A stretch of 64,000 nucleotides of DNA from GCA-020343675 sp964462945 (GTDB lineage: Bacteria > Planctomycetota > Phycisphaerae > Sedimentisphaerales > Anaerobacaceae), in contig CAYWZW010000006.1 in NCBI GenBank assembly GCA_964462945.1, positions 71,717-135,716 of the forward strand, in the 5' to 3' direction. Shown here piece by piece: positions 1-8,535 of the stretch. Made by a program: the position numbers and the translations under genes. The notes beneath the pieces were generated by a model, which saw nothing but the letters and a program-made list of their open reading frames with translations, was not told the DNA's origin and made no database searches. Within the stretch, counting starts at the first letter, position 1. Every line of letters starts with the position of its first letter.

Positions 1-155
1 GGCCACCACCAGTTACCGGTATTTTTGCGGTTCATCTGCCTCATTATGTCTATATTAAACCACCTTTCCCCAATTCTGTCAAGCAAAAAATAGAGAAAAT
101 TCTGTTAGCGTCCCAAGCCAATGCTCCCAATCTAACCGTGCGTGAAAGCGAGTGA
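1..155 (+). CDS. C-terminal end of an unidentified protein (cut by window edge)
   Basis: An open frame enters the window (first full codon at position 3) and runs about 50 codons to a TGA at 153-155. The visible tail is proline-rich at first (PPPVTGIF) and ends in a charged helix-like stretch (KQKIEKILL). Codon use is AT-rich like the next two genes. I do not recognise the family, and 50 open codons in AT-rich DNA is only moderate support. The 76 bp to the sigma factor gene would hold that gene's promoter. Confidence 0.3.
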   Translation, partial: PPPVTGIFAVHLPHYVYIKPPFPNSVKQKIEKILLASQANAPNLTVRESE

Positions 156-231
156 ATTACTCTGAATGTGCAACGCTTTTCAAATTGGCGCATTATAATA
201 TTATGTGCGCTTATCTTATTATGCTTAAGCT

Positions 232-861
232 ATGGATGTAAACGAAGAAAAAGAACTGATAAAACTGGCTCAAAAAGAGCCAGAGGTTTTTACTAAAGTT
301 TACGTCCAATATTATCCCAAAATCTTTGGTTATGTTTTGAAGCGAACTGCCAACCTTGAAATGGCCCAAGATATCACTTCGGAAACATTTTTTGAGGCTC
401 TCAAAAAACTTTGGCAATTCCGCTGGCGCAACATCTCTTTTTCCTCATGGCTGTATAGAATTGCCACCAATAAAATCAATCTGCATTTCAGAAAAGACAA
501 ATATAAGTCCGCTTCTCTTGATGAATTGCAGGAACAAGGCTTTGAGCCGGTTTCTTTGCATAATCCCGAAACCGAAATAATTGCAGCCCAAGAAAAGTTA
601 AAACAGCACCGGGATTTTATTGTTTGTCAGCAGAAAATCGCCCAGCTCGATATTAAATATCAAGAGGTCATCACTCTGCGATTCTTTGAACAAAAGCAGA
701 TAAAAGAAATCAGCGAGATTTTAGGTAAATCCGAGGGCACGATAAAATCTCTACTTCACCGCGCCCTTGAAAAACTGCGAGCATCAATGAACGAAGAGAT
801 AGAAACGCAACCTTTCGCCGAGTCGCGCATTATAAATAGCGCAAGCGCGCGTTGCAGATAG
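232..861 (+). CDS. ECF-type RNA polymerase sigma factor
   Basis: A 209-aa sigma-70 family factor of the small extracytoplasmic-function type, which redirects RNA polymerase to a limited regulon. Region 2 lies at about residues 25-95, with an aromatic and basic segment typical of -10 recognition (SFSSWLYRIATNK). Region 4 is a helix-turn-helix at about residues 140-180, with the motif EVITLRFFEQKQIKEISEIL. The last ~20 residues (after MNEEIETQP) do not look like sigma sequence and are encoded by a GCGC-rich palindromic stretch. A short gap separates it from a membrane-anchored gene on the same strand, the usual place for a regulatory partner. Codon use is AT-rich, unlike the rest of the window from 1.7 kb on, so the pair may have been acquired or lie on a foreign segment. 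Confidence 0.85.
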   Translation: MDVNEEKELIKLAQKEPEVFTKVYVQYYPKIFGYVLKRTANLEMAQDITSETFFEALKKLWQFRWRNISFSSWLYRIATNKINLHFRKDKYKSASLDELQEQGFEPVSLHNPETEIIAAQEKLKQHRDFIVCQQKIAQLDIKYQEVITLRFFEQKQIKEISEILGKSEGTIKSLLHRALEKLRASMNEEIETQPFAESRIINSASARCR

Positions 862-909
862 TGAAAGGTCGAAAAAAACTAACATTAACCACTAATAATA
901 CCCAGAATT

Positions 910-1542
910 ATGAATCAAGACGACTTAATCAAGAAATTAGAAAACCTTGACCTCCCTGAGGTCGAGCTTCAGAGTCATCAGCGCCGGCTCAAAATGGCTC
1001 TGCTTAATTCTGGATATTGGAAAGGAGCTAACACTACTATGTCTCTACTCAAAAAAGCAGTTCCTGTCGGCGGCATTGTTGCCATCATCGCAATCATTGC
1101 GGTGGTTAGTTTCATCTTCAAAGGCGCAACGCCGCAAGCTTCTGCACAGGAGATAGCGCAAAGGAGCTACAACACAGTGGCAAGTCTGTCGGCGGAGGAA
1201 CAGGAAGCGCTCAAACACACAATAAGTATTGACGCACGCGACCTGTTGGAGGAAGCGCTAGGCGCAAAAGACCTGAAAATGCTCACTTATGACGAGTTTG
1301 CCAGTCAATATCCTCCAGTTCCGCCAGATCCAGAGGGAAAACTGCATACTCTAATGTTTTTGCAGTTCACGCATTCGAACGGCCAAACAGTTATCCTCGG
1401 CATTGACCAAGATAACTTGCCTGCGTTCTGTACTGCCATGATCTTCGGTCCTCTCAGAGGTGGGGGCGCGAATTCACCAGAAGGCGGATCGTTTAATGTC
1501 GGATCGGGACCGGAAATGGGACTTGAAGAAGCGCAAGAATAA
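910..1542 (+). CDS. Membrane-anchored protein, putative anti-sigma partner
   Basis: A 210-aa protein with a charged cytoplasmic N-terminus (about 45 residues, beginning MNQDDLIKKLENLDLPEVEL), one membrane helix at about residues 50-70 (VGGIVAIIAIIAVVSFIF) and an extracytoplasmic remainder of about 140 residues. It follows the sigma factor by 48 bp and is closed by a strong terminator, so the two genes probably form one transcription unit. Topology and position suggest an anti-sigma or signal-sensing role, but I see no zinc-binding anti-sigma motif and do not recognise the outer domain. The C-terminus is glycine-rich. Function is inferred from context only. Confidence 0.7.
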   Translation: MNQDDLIKKLENLDLPEVELQSHQRRLKMALLNSGYWKGANTTMSLLKKAVPVGGIVAIIAIIAVVSFIFKGATPQASAQEIAQRSYNTVASLSAEEQEALKHTISIDARDLLEEALGAKDLKMLTYDEFASQYPPVPPDPEGKLHTLMFLQFTHSNGQTVILGIDQDNLPAFCTAMIFGPLRGGGANSPEGGSFNVGSGPEMGLEEAQE

Positions 1543-1560
1543 ACGCAGTGCCATAAAGTT

Positions 1561-1606
1561 AAACCAAAAGCCAACCCGTGAGGGGTTGGTTTTTGGTTAT
1601 TTTTTT
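1561..1606 (+). terminator. Rho-independent terminator
   Basis: A long hairpin with arms AACCAAAAGCCAACCC and GGGTTGGTTTTTGGTT around a short GTGAG loop, followed by a T-rich run. It sits 18 bp after the stop of the putative anti-sigma gene and closes the AT-rich sigma/anti-sigma unit. Confidence 0.9.
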
Positions 1607-1648
1607 AACCAGAGACAGCGGGCCTGTTGAAAAAATCTGTTCGCAGCC

Positions 1649-1690
1649 TTGAGATTGCCACGGCCTGATTCTCAGGCCTCGCAATGACAG
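1649..1690. repeat. Short dispersed-type repeat with hairpin
   Basis: A GAGATTGCC ... CTCGCAATGACAG sequence with a perfect inner hairpin GGCCTGA-TTC-TCAGGCC at 1662-1678. This wording is typical of dispersed intergenic repeats in several bacterial phyla. Only one copy is visible in this window, so dispersal here is from memory, not shown. Confidence 0.45.
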
Positions 1691-1746
1691 CAGTATCCTG
1701 CTGCTTGGTGCCTTCGCGGCTTAGTGGCTATTTAAGTGCTTGGCCT

Positions 1747-2943
1747 CTATAATCCGGCGGCCTTGCGGAGCTTGGCTGCCATATCCGTTTTTTCCCAGGT
1801 GAAGTTGGGGCCCTTTCGCCCGAAATGTCCGCCGTAAGAGGTCTCGGTGAAGATCGGCCGAGCCAGTTTTAAGTGGCTGATCATCCCCTTCGGAGTCAAG
1901 GGGAAAAGCTCCCGTACGATCCGGCACAGCTTCTGCTCGCTGATCTTTGACGTCCCCGCCGTATCGACAAACACGGAGATCGGCTCGGCCACGCCGATGG
2001 CGTAGGATAGCTGAACCTCACAGGTATCCGCCAAGCCTGCGGCCACGACATTCTTGGCGATGTAGCGAGCCATGTAACTGGCCGTCCGGTCCACCTTCGT
2101 CGGGTCTTTGCCGCTAAAGGCGCCGCCTCCGTGACTTCCTCTTCCGCCGTATGTATCAACGATGATTTTCCGTCCCGTCAGACCGCAGTCGGCCTTTGGG
2201 CCGCCTTCCACGAATCTGCCGGTCGGGTTGATATGGAATATGGTTTTTTTGTCAACGAGCCGTTTCGGCAGGACGGGACGGATCACTTTTTCGATGACCT
2301 GTTTTCTCAATTGCCGGTCCGGAATAGTCGGCGCGTGGTGCGTGGACACCACGACGGTATGAATGCGTTTGGGTTTGCCGTTCTGGTACTCGATTGTTAC
2401 CTGAGTTTTGCCGTCGGGCCGCAGCCAGGGCAGTTTCCCGCTCCGGCGCATCTTTTCCAGTTGTGTGGTGAGCAGGTGCGCCAACTGGATCGGCATCGGC
2501 ATCAAGGCGGGCGTTTCTCTGCACGCGAAGCCGAACATCATTCCCTGGTCCCCGGCGCCCTGCTCCTTGTGCCGGCCGGCGCCCTCGGTGACACCCTGTG
2601 AAATATCGGGACTCTGCTTTGTGATCGACACCAGAACGGCGCAATTCTCGTAGTGAAAACCGAGCTCCGGGTTATCGTATCCGATGTCCTTTATCGTCTG
2701 CCGAACGATCGTCGGAATATCGACGCGGGCCTCGGTCGTGATCTCGCCGGCCACAACGACCATGTCGGCCTTTACAAGGGTTTCGCAGGCCACCCTGCTC
2801 TTGGGGTCCTGGGCGAGCATGGCGTCAAGAATCGCATCCGATATGTGGTCGGCCACCTTATCCGGATGGCCCATCGTTACGGACTCGCTGGTAAAAAGAT
2901 AATTGCCGGTACTATGATCTCTGCTTACTGATTTTCTTGCCAT
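1747..2943 (-). CDS. metK: S-adenosylmethionine synthetase
   Basis: A 398-aa enzyme that makes S-adenosylmethionine from ATP and methionine in the cytoplasm. Full family length, with the N-terminal ESVTMGHPDKVADHISDAILD signature region and the glycine-rich GGGAFSGKDPTKVDRTA ATP/metal loop. The start ATG is preceded by AAGGA at about 10 bp. It is the last gene of a leftward run: the upstream DUF547 gene ends 15 bp before it and the symporter ends 26 bp before that, so the three may be co-transcribed. No SAM riboswitch fits in the 15-bp gap. Confidence 0.97.
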   Translation of the reverse strand: MARKSVSRDHSTGNYLFTSESVTMGHPDKVADHISDAILDAMLAQDPKSRVACETLVKADMVVVAGEITTEARVDIPTIVRQTIKDIGYDNPELGFHYENCAVLVSITKQSPDISQGVTEGAGRHKEQGAGDQGMMFGFACRETPALMPMPIQLAHLLTTQLEKMRRSGKLPWLRPDGKTQVTIEYQNGKPKRIHTVVVSTHHAPTIPDRQLRKQVIEKVIRPVLPKRLVDKKTIFHINPTGRFVEGGPKADCGLTGRKIIVDTYGGRGSHGGGAFSGKDPTKVDRTASYMARYIAKNVVAAGLADTCEVQLSYAIGVAEPISVFVDTAGTSKISEQKLCRIVRELFPLTPKGMISHLKLARPIFTETSYGGHFGRKGPNFTWEKTDMAAKLRKAAGL

Positions 2944-2958
2944 TTGTCATTTATCCTT

Positions 2959-4083
2959 CTATGAACCATCGTTAATTGTCCAGTCATACGTCATGTGCTC
3001 AATAGTATAGTTTCCTACTTCGAGAAAAGAAACATCCTGCTTCGAAACATAATTGCTGATGAAATTCAATACCGCCCGCGTTGCAGGCGGCTGGTCCTTG
3101 AACTTCCTGTCGATTGCGAATTTTTCAGCAAACTCTTTACCATAGGATGATGACTGAAACAAGGCTGATAAGTAAACTTTCTGCTTTTCTCTGTCTATTC
3201 TGAACGCGACCGGGCTGGCCAGGAACCTCCCGGCCTGGTCATCCAACTGTTCGTCGAGCTTCCGCCCGTAATACGGCTCGCTGCGCAGCGGCGGACTCGA
3301 CAGGCACGCGTTCGACAGGGCAAAGAATATTCTGGGGTCGTCAAATTCGCCCCGGAAAAAACGCTTTTCAATCCGCGCAAAGGTGAATTCCTCGTCCATC
3401 ACGAGAAATTTGTGCCGGGTGATCTTTCCTTCAATGTGCCTGATGCTGCTGGGGCCCCAGTAAATGGTGAAGATTCGGGACAACGGCTCAATGGGATAGT
3501 TGTCCGTAACGATCTTGAGCTTCTGGAGGTTGTACGCGTTGATCCAGAAGGCGATTTTATCCTCCCGGGGCCAGGACTCGTACTCATTGGGGTCAAGGCC
3601 GGCGAATTCATTCAGCAGCGCCCTAAGCTCGATCCGTTTTCGCCTGAGTCCCTTGTAGTCAACCATTCCCTTGTCATCAACGAAGCTCTTCAGGATCTCA
3701 GCGCCTTTGCCATGAAAAGAGGTCGCCGGACCGAGCTTCAGGTCGTTGCGCTCGACCCCGGCAGGCTCGACGACGGCAGGTGCAACTTCGTTCGGCTCGG
3801 ACACAGGCTTATTAGGCTCGGTGATGTCAAGATCGGGATTATTGGGTTCAGGTTCAGAAGGCCCGGCTTCGCCGGGCTCGGTTTCATCAGGTTTGAGCTG
3901 CTCCGGCGCGACTCGAATCGGCGTGACCGTGCCGGGCTCGCTTCGATAAGGCTGGACCGCCGCGGGTGTGCCGCCGGGTCTTTCAATCTCTGAGGGATCG
4001 TTCAGTCCGGGTCTGCTGGCAGAGCAACTGTAAACAAAAACCGGCACGGTAAGCGTTATGAAGAAAACAAGGCGTCTCGCCAT
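2959..4083 (-). CDS. DUF547-domain lipoprotein with Pro/Glu-rich linker
   Basis: A 374-aa secreted lipoprotein. The N-terminus has a short hydrophobic signal ending in a lipobox with Cys20 (VFVYSC|SAS). A long disordered linker follows (about residues 25-110), rich in Pro-Glu-Pro words. The C-terminal DUF547 domain shows the family's FWINAYN and NACLSSPPL motifs. The biochemical role of DUF547 is not established, though it often sits in cell-envelope settings. I chose the ATG at 4083 because it begins the signal peptide; the frame stays open further upstream, but only by overlapping the symporter gene. It lies between the symporter and metK with very short gaps. Confidence 0.85.
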   Translation of the reverse strand: MARRLVFFITLTVPVFVYSCSASRPGLNDPSEIERPGGTPAAVQPYRSEPGTVTPIRVAPEQLKPDETEPGEAGPSEPEPNNPDLDITEPNKPVSEPNEVAPAVVEPAGVERNDLKLGPATSFHGKGAEILKSFVDDKGMVDYKGLRRKRIELRALLNEFAGLDPNEYESWPREDKIAFWINAYNLQKLKIVTDNYPIEPLSRIFTIYWGPSSIRHIEGKITRHKFLVMDEEFTFARIEKRFFRGEFDDPRIFFALSNACLSSPPLRSEPYYGRKLDEQLDDQAGRFLASPVAFRIDREKQKVYLSALFQSSSYGKEFAEKFAIDRKFKDQPPATRAVLNFISNYVSKQDVSFLEVGNYTIEHMTYDWTINDGS

Positions 4084-4109
4084 TTTCACGTTCCGATAGA
4101 CAATGTCGA

Positions 4110-5894
4110 TCAGCCGGTGAAATAAATATACGCCGCCACAATGAACACAAGCAGAGCAATCGAGAAGGCAACATCGGCTTTCGTCCAACTGGACCGCGAC
4201 TTGTCCCGATCCTCGCTGGTGGTGGTTCCATAGGTAAGGCCGCTTATTCGTTCGTAGGAGGGAGGTTCCGTCAGATAGCTGACCACGATCATCACAACCA
4301 CACACACGACGAAAATCAGCAGACTGTAGTACTGGAAGAAGACGTTGTTCATGATCCAGAGAAACGATCCCTGGTTATACTCGAAGCCCTTCAGCAGCTT
4401 AACGGGCGTATCTATCGCCAAGCGAATCAGGCCCAGGAGGAATCCGGTAATCAATGCCGCCAGGCAGCCTTTGGCGTTAAGCCGTCTGACGAATACGCCT
4501 AAGAAGAAGACTACGAAAATCGGTGGCGCAAGGTACGCCTGTACGCCCTGCAGGTAATCATATAGACCCCTGCCGCCCCGGATCACCGGAATCCACAACA
4601 GACCTATTAATACCATCACGGCGGTTGCAACACGACCGACCCACACGAGCTTGTGCTGTGTGGCATGGGGACGGAACTTGGTGTAGAGGTCTATCGTGAA
4701 CAGCGTGGAGGAGGCGTTGAAGGCGCCGGCAAGCGAGCTCATCAGGGCCGCCAATAACCCGGCGACGACGACCCCTCGTATGCCAATGGGCAGGACATTG
4801 GCGACCAGCAGCGGGAAAGCCGTCTGGGCTTGGTCTCGGACGACGTTGCCCTGGCTATCCAGTATGACGCTTCTGATTGCATCAATTTTGCCGCTCTTGG
4901 CTAAGGCAAAGCAGATCATGCCGGGGACGATGAAGATAAATACCGGCAGCAGCTTGAAAAAGGATGCACAGATCGAACCTCGCCGCGCCGCCCGTTCGTT
5001 CGGCGCCCCCAAGGCACGTTGCACGATGTACTGATCGGTGCACCAATACCACAGCCCGATGATGGGCGCGCAAAAGAGCATTCCGAGCCAGGGATAGCTG
5101 TCATTGAAGTACCAGGCCATCCGGCCCGATTCCCTGACCGGCGCCCACGTGCCTTCAATGTTAGCCGGCACCAGCGGCTTCCAAAGGTTGAACATGTCCG
5201 AGCCGCAGATCGCCCGCAGCTCCCCCCAGCCTCCCAGGGCATGAAGGCCGAAAATGGTTAACAAGACCGAGCCGAGAACCAGGATAATCGTCTGCACGGC
5301 TTCGGTGTATGCCACGGCCCGCAACCCGCCGACAATAGTGTAAACCCCGGTCAGCACAATCACCAGAAATGAGCCGATCCAGAAGCTGTCCAGCCCCATG
5401 AAACTGACATCCGGCAGCAGGACGCTGAAAACAACCCCGCCGGCAAAGATGCCCACGGCGATCTTCGTCAACACGTAGGCGACCAGCGAGATGATGGACA
5501 AAACCCAGCGTGCGGTCGGCGAAAAACGCCTTTCCAGAAATTCGGGCATTGTATAGACCTTTGATCGCATATAGAACGGAACCATCACCCAGCCCAGAAC
5601 CAGCAGGCACCAGGCATGGAGCTCGTAGTGTGCCATGGCCACACCGTCGGTCGCCCCCGAGCCGGCTAACCCGACCAGGTGCTCCGAGCCGATATTGGAG
5701 GCAAAGATCGACGCGCCAACGACGAACCATCCCAGATTTCGGCCAGCCAGAAAGTAGTCAGCCGCCGTGTCCCTGTTTCTCAGGACCGCCCACCAGGAAA
5801 TCCCCATCAGGATGGTAAAATACACGATGATGGCTGCCCAGTCTAAACCGGCAAGCACCGCTCCCATGATCCCAAACGTTTGAAATGACCCCAT
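4110..5894 (-). CDS. Sodium:solute symporter (SSS/SGLT type)
   Basis: About 594 aa, an inner-membrane Na+-coupled transporter with roughly 13-14 hydrophobic helices. The N-terminal half carries the family's signature region (RNLGWFVVGASIFASNIGSE, followed by a glycine-rich AGSGATDG loop) and the C-terminus has a final membrane span (VAFSIALLVFIVAAYIYF). Start ATG 5894 has a GGAAAGGA ribosome site about 5 bp upstream. It is divergent from the L-arabinose operon across a 223-bp region, so a sugar such as L-arabinose is a reasonable guess for its substrate; SGLT-like members often carry sugars. The substrate cannot be read from the sequence. Confidence 0.92.
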   Translation of the reverse strand: MGSFQTFGIMGAVLAGLDWAAIIVYFTILMGISWWAVLRNRDTAADYFLAGRNLGWFVVGASIFASNIGSEHLVGLAGSGATDGVAMAHYELHAWCLLVLGWVMVPFYMRSKVYTMPEFLERRFSPTARWVLSIISLVAYVLTKIAVGIFAGGVVFSVLLPDVSFMGLDSFWIGSFLVIVLTGVYTIVGGLRAVAYTEAVQTIILVLGSVLLTIFGLHALGGWGELRAICGSDMFNLWKPLVPANIEGTWAPVRESGRMAWYFNDSYPWLGMLFCAPIIGLWYWCTDQYIVQRALGAPNERAARRGSICASFFKLLPVFIFIVPGMICFALAKSGKIDAIRSVILDSQGNVVRDQAQTAFPLLVANVLPIGIRGVVVAGLLAALMSSLAGAFNASSTLFTIDLYTKFRPHATQHKLVWVGRVATAVMVLIGLLWIPVIRGGRGLYDYLQGVQAYLAPPIFVVFFLGVFVRRLNAKGCLAALITGFLLGLIRLAIDTPVKLLKGFEYNQGSFLWIMNNVFFQYYSLLIFVVCVVVMIVVSYLTEPPSYERISGLTYGTTTSEDRDKSRSSWTKADVAFSIALLVFIVAAYIYFTG

Positions 5895-6117
5895 GAAACA
5901 TCCTTTCCTGCAATTGACTCGTATTGCCAATCCGTTCAACTTTAATGCCAAGAGATTCTACCGGCTCGCCGGACCGGCTGCAAGATATTTTAGCTAAGCC
6001 CGCGTGGCTCGCACAATTGCCGTGCTTCCAAAGAATGACGGCATTAGATACTTGCAATTCCGCACCAAAGCCCCTATCATCATTGCCATGCAGAATCCTT
6101 AATCGAGAGGGCACATT

Positions 6118-7803
6118 ATGGCATACACAATCGGTTTGGATTTCGGAACCAACTCTGTTAGGTGTTTGATCGTTGATGTCACCAGCGGCCGTGAGCTAAG
6201 CACAGCCGTGCATGAATACGAAACCGGGCAAGCCGGCATCATTCTCGACCCGGCCGATCACAATCTGGCCAGGCAAAACCCTGCTGACTACCTGAAGGGT
6301 ACCGAGATTACCATCAAGGCGGCAATCACCAAAGCGAAAAAGACTGTGAAGGGTTTTCAACCGAGCCGGATTATAGGCATCGGCATCGACACAACCGGCT
6401 CAACGCCGATCCCCGTTGATAAGAACGGCACACCCTTGAGTATGCTGGATGAATTCAAGGACAATCCGAACGCCTGTGCCTGGCTGTGGAAGGACCACAC
6501 GGGTCATGCCGAAGCCGCCCAGATTACCCAATTGGCCGCAAAAGAACACCCCGAATATCTTGCCCGGTGCGGCGGGACTTATTCCTCCGAATGGTTTTTC
6601 AGCAAAATTTCCCATTGTCTTCGTGTGGATCCGAGGGTCTTTGACGTGGCCTACACATGGGTGGAACACGCCGACTGGTTGCCCGCCGTCTTGACGGCAA
6701 CCGAAGCGCCGGACAAGCTCAAACGCTGCCGCTGCGCCGCCGGCCATAAGGCCATGTTCAACGACGACTGGGGCGGCTACCCCGACGAGAGATTTCTCGC
6801 CAAGCTCGACCCGAAGCTGGGCAGGCTCCGAAAGACACTGAGCGACCGGACGTATGCCGTGGATCAGACGGCCGGACATCTGACCGATGAGTGGGCAAGG
6901 CAACTCGGCCTGCCCCCGGGCATTCCCGTGGCCATGGGCGCCTTCGACGCTCACTTAGGTGCCGTCGGATCGGGAATTCAAGAGGGGGTTCTTGTCAAAA
7001 TCATCGGCACCAGCACCTGCGATATGCTTGTGGCTGAATCGAGCCGGGAGCTGGCCGATATTCCTGGAATCTGCGGCATCGTGGACGGCTCTATTCTGCC
7101 CGGCTACTTCGGCCTGGAGGCGGGCCAATCCGCCGTGGGCGATATTTTCAACTGGTTCGTCAATTACATCCAGCCGGGCGGCTCGAAAGCAGGCTCTCAC
7201 GAAGCCCTTACCGACAAGGCCGCTAAGCTCAAACCGGGCCAATCCGGCCTTCTGGCACTCGACTGGAACAACGGCAATCGAACGGTGCTGGTGGACCAGA
7301 GACTGACCGGGCTGCTGGTCGGCCAGACGCTCCACACCAGGCCCGAAGAAATCTACCGGGCGCTGATCGAGGCGACCGCGTTTGGCGCGCTGACGATTAT
7401 CAACAGGTTTGAGGAATACGGCGTCAAAGTCTCAGAGGTGATTAATTGCGGCGGAATCGCCGAAAAGAATCCTCTGCTGATGCAGATTTACGCCGACGTC
7501 ACCGCAAGAGAAATGAAAATATCTCGCTCCGCTCAGAGCTGTGCGCTGGGCGCGTGCATCGCCGGGGCGGTGGCGGCCGGCAAAAAGACCGGCGGCTACG
7601 ACCGCTTCAGCGATGCTCAAGCGGCGATGTGCGGCATCAAAGATGTGACCTATCAGCCCGTTCCCGACAACCACCGGGTCTATCAAAAGTTGTATGCCCT
7701 GTACAAGCAGTTGCACGACGCCTTTGGCGTGCGCGACGGGTCCGGCCAATTGGCCAACGTTATGAAAGAGCTATTGAGCATTAAAGACAGCATTCAGGGT
7801 TAG
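6118..7803 (+). CDS. araB: L-ribulokinase (FGGY family)
   Basis: A 561-aa FGGY-family kinase that phosphorylates L-ribulose to L-ribulose-5-phosphate. The N-terminus has the phosphate-binding GLDFGTNSVR motif, and the C-terminal ATPase half has IIGTSTCDM and INCGGIAEKNPLLMQI. Length matches AraB (about 560 aa) and not the shorter xylulokinases. A GAGAGGG ribosome site precedes the ATG. It is first of three genes spaced 10 and 26 bp apart that together make a complete L-arabinose to D-xylulose-5-P route, which strengthens the call. Confidence 0.92.
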   Translation: MAYTIGLDFGTNSVRCLIVDVTSGRELSTAVHEYETGQAGIILDPADHNLARQNPADYLKGTEITIKAAITKAKKTVKGFQPSRIIGIGIDTTGSTPIPVDKNGTPLSMLDEFKDNPNACAWLWKDHTGHAEAAQITQLAAKEHPEYLARCGGTYSSEWFFSKISHCLRVDPRVFDVAYTWVEHADWLPAVLTATEAPDKLKRCRCAAGHKAMFNDDWGGYPDERFLAKLDPKLGRLRKTLSDRTYAVDQTAGHLTDEWARQLGLPPGIPVAMGAFDAHLGAVGSGIQEGVLVKIIGTSTCDMLVAESSRELADIPGICGIVDGSILPGYFGLEAGQSAVGDIFNWFVNYIQPGGSKAGSHEALTDKAAKLKPGQSGLLALDWNNGNRTVLVDQRLTGLLVGQTLHTRPEEIYRALIEATAFGALTIINRFEEYGVKVSEVINCGGIAEKNPLLMQIYADVTAREMKISRSAQSCALGACIAGAVAAGKKTGGYDRFSDAQAAMCGIKDVTYQPVPDNHRVYQKLYALYKQLHDAFGVRDGSGQLANVMKELLSIKDSIQG

Positions 7804-7813
7804 GGCACACGGT

Positions 7814-8509
7814 ATGCACGAGGAACTCAAGAAAGCTGTCTGCGACGCAAACCGCGAGCTGCAGAAACAGAGGCTCGTCATCTGCAGTTGGGGCAACGTC
7901 AGCGGGATAGACCGCTCGGCGCGCATAGTAGCCATCAAGCCCAGCGGTGTTTCGTACGATGAGCTGACACCCGACAAGGTCGTCCTGCTCGATTTGGATG
8001 GAAATACCGTCGAAGGGGCTCTCAAGCCTTCATCGGACACGCCGACCCATCTGGAGCTATACAGAAACTTTGAAGCTATCGGCGGTATATGCCACACTCA
8101 TTCGCCCAGTGCAACGATCTGGGCACAGGCCTGCCGGGAGATTCCGTGCTTCGGCACGACGCACGCCGACTATTTCTACGGGGCAATCCCGGTGACCGAG
8201 GTTATGACCCAAGCGCAGATACAGAGCGACTATGAATTGAACACGGGCAAGGTCATCGTCCAGCGCCTTGCCGGCATGGACCCGATGCAGATACCTGCAA
8301 TTTTAGTGGCAAATCACGGCCCTTTCACATGGGGCAAAAATCCCGCAGCCGCCGTCGAATCTACCGTTGTGCTCGAGCAAGTCGCAGCGATGGCTCTGGG
8401 CACCATGACAATAAACCCCGATCAGGGCCCGATCAGCCGCGTGCTTCTGGACAAACACTACTTACGCAAACACGGTGAAAATGCTTATTACGGCCAATTT
8501 TGGTCGTAA
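7814..8509 (+). CDS. araD: L-ribulose-5-phosphate 4-epimerase
   Basis: 231 aa, class II aldolase/epimerase family, Zn-dependent, converting L-ribulose-5-P to D-xylulose-5-P. It shows the SWGNVSG substrate loop, KPSGVSYDEL, the HTHS metal-binding pair (CHTHSPSATIWAQA) and the C-terminal GQFW end typical of AraD. Length is standard. It begins 10 bp after the ribulokinase stop, in the middle of the arabinose operon. Confidence 0.95.
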   Translation: MHEELKKAVCDANRELQKQRLVICSWGNVSGIDRSARIVAIKPSGVSYDELTPDKVVLLDLDGNTVEGALKPSSDTPTHLELYRNFEAIGGICHTHSPSATIWAQACREIPCFGTTHADYFYGAIPVTEVMTQAQIQSDYELNTGKVIVQRLAGMDPMQIPAILVANHGPFTWGKNPAAAVESTVVLEQVAAMALGTMTINPDQGPISRVLLDKHYLRKHGENAYYGQFWS

Positions 8510-8535
8510 GGCTTTTCTGTGAAGGAGAAACGAAA

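Noticed and set aside
2944..2958. SAM riboswitch before metK
   Set aside because: Only 15 bp separate metK from the previous gene.
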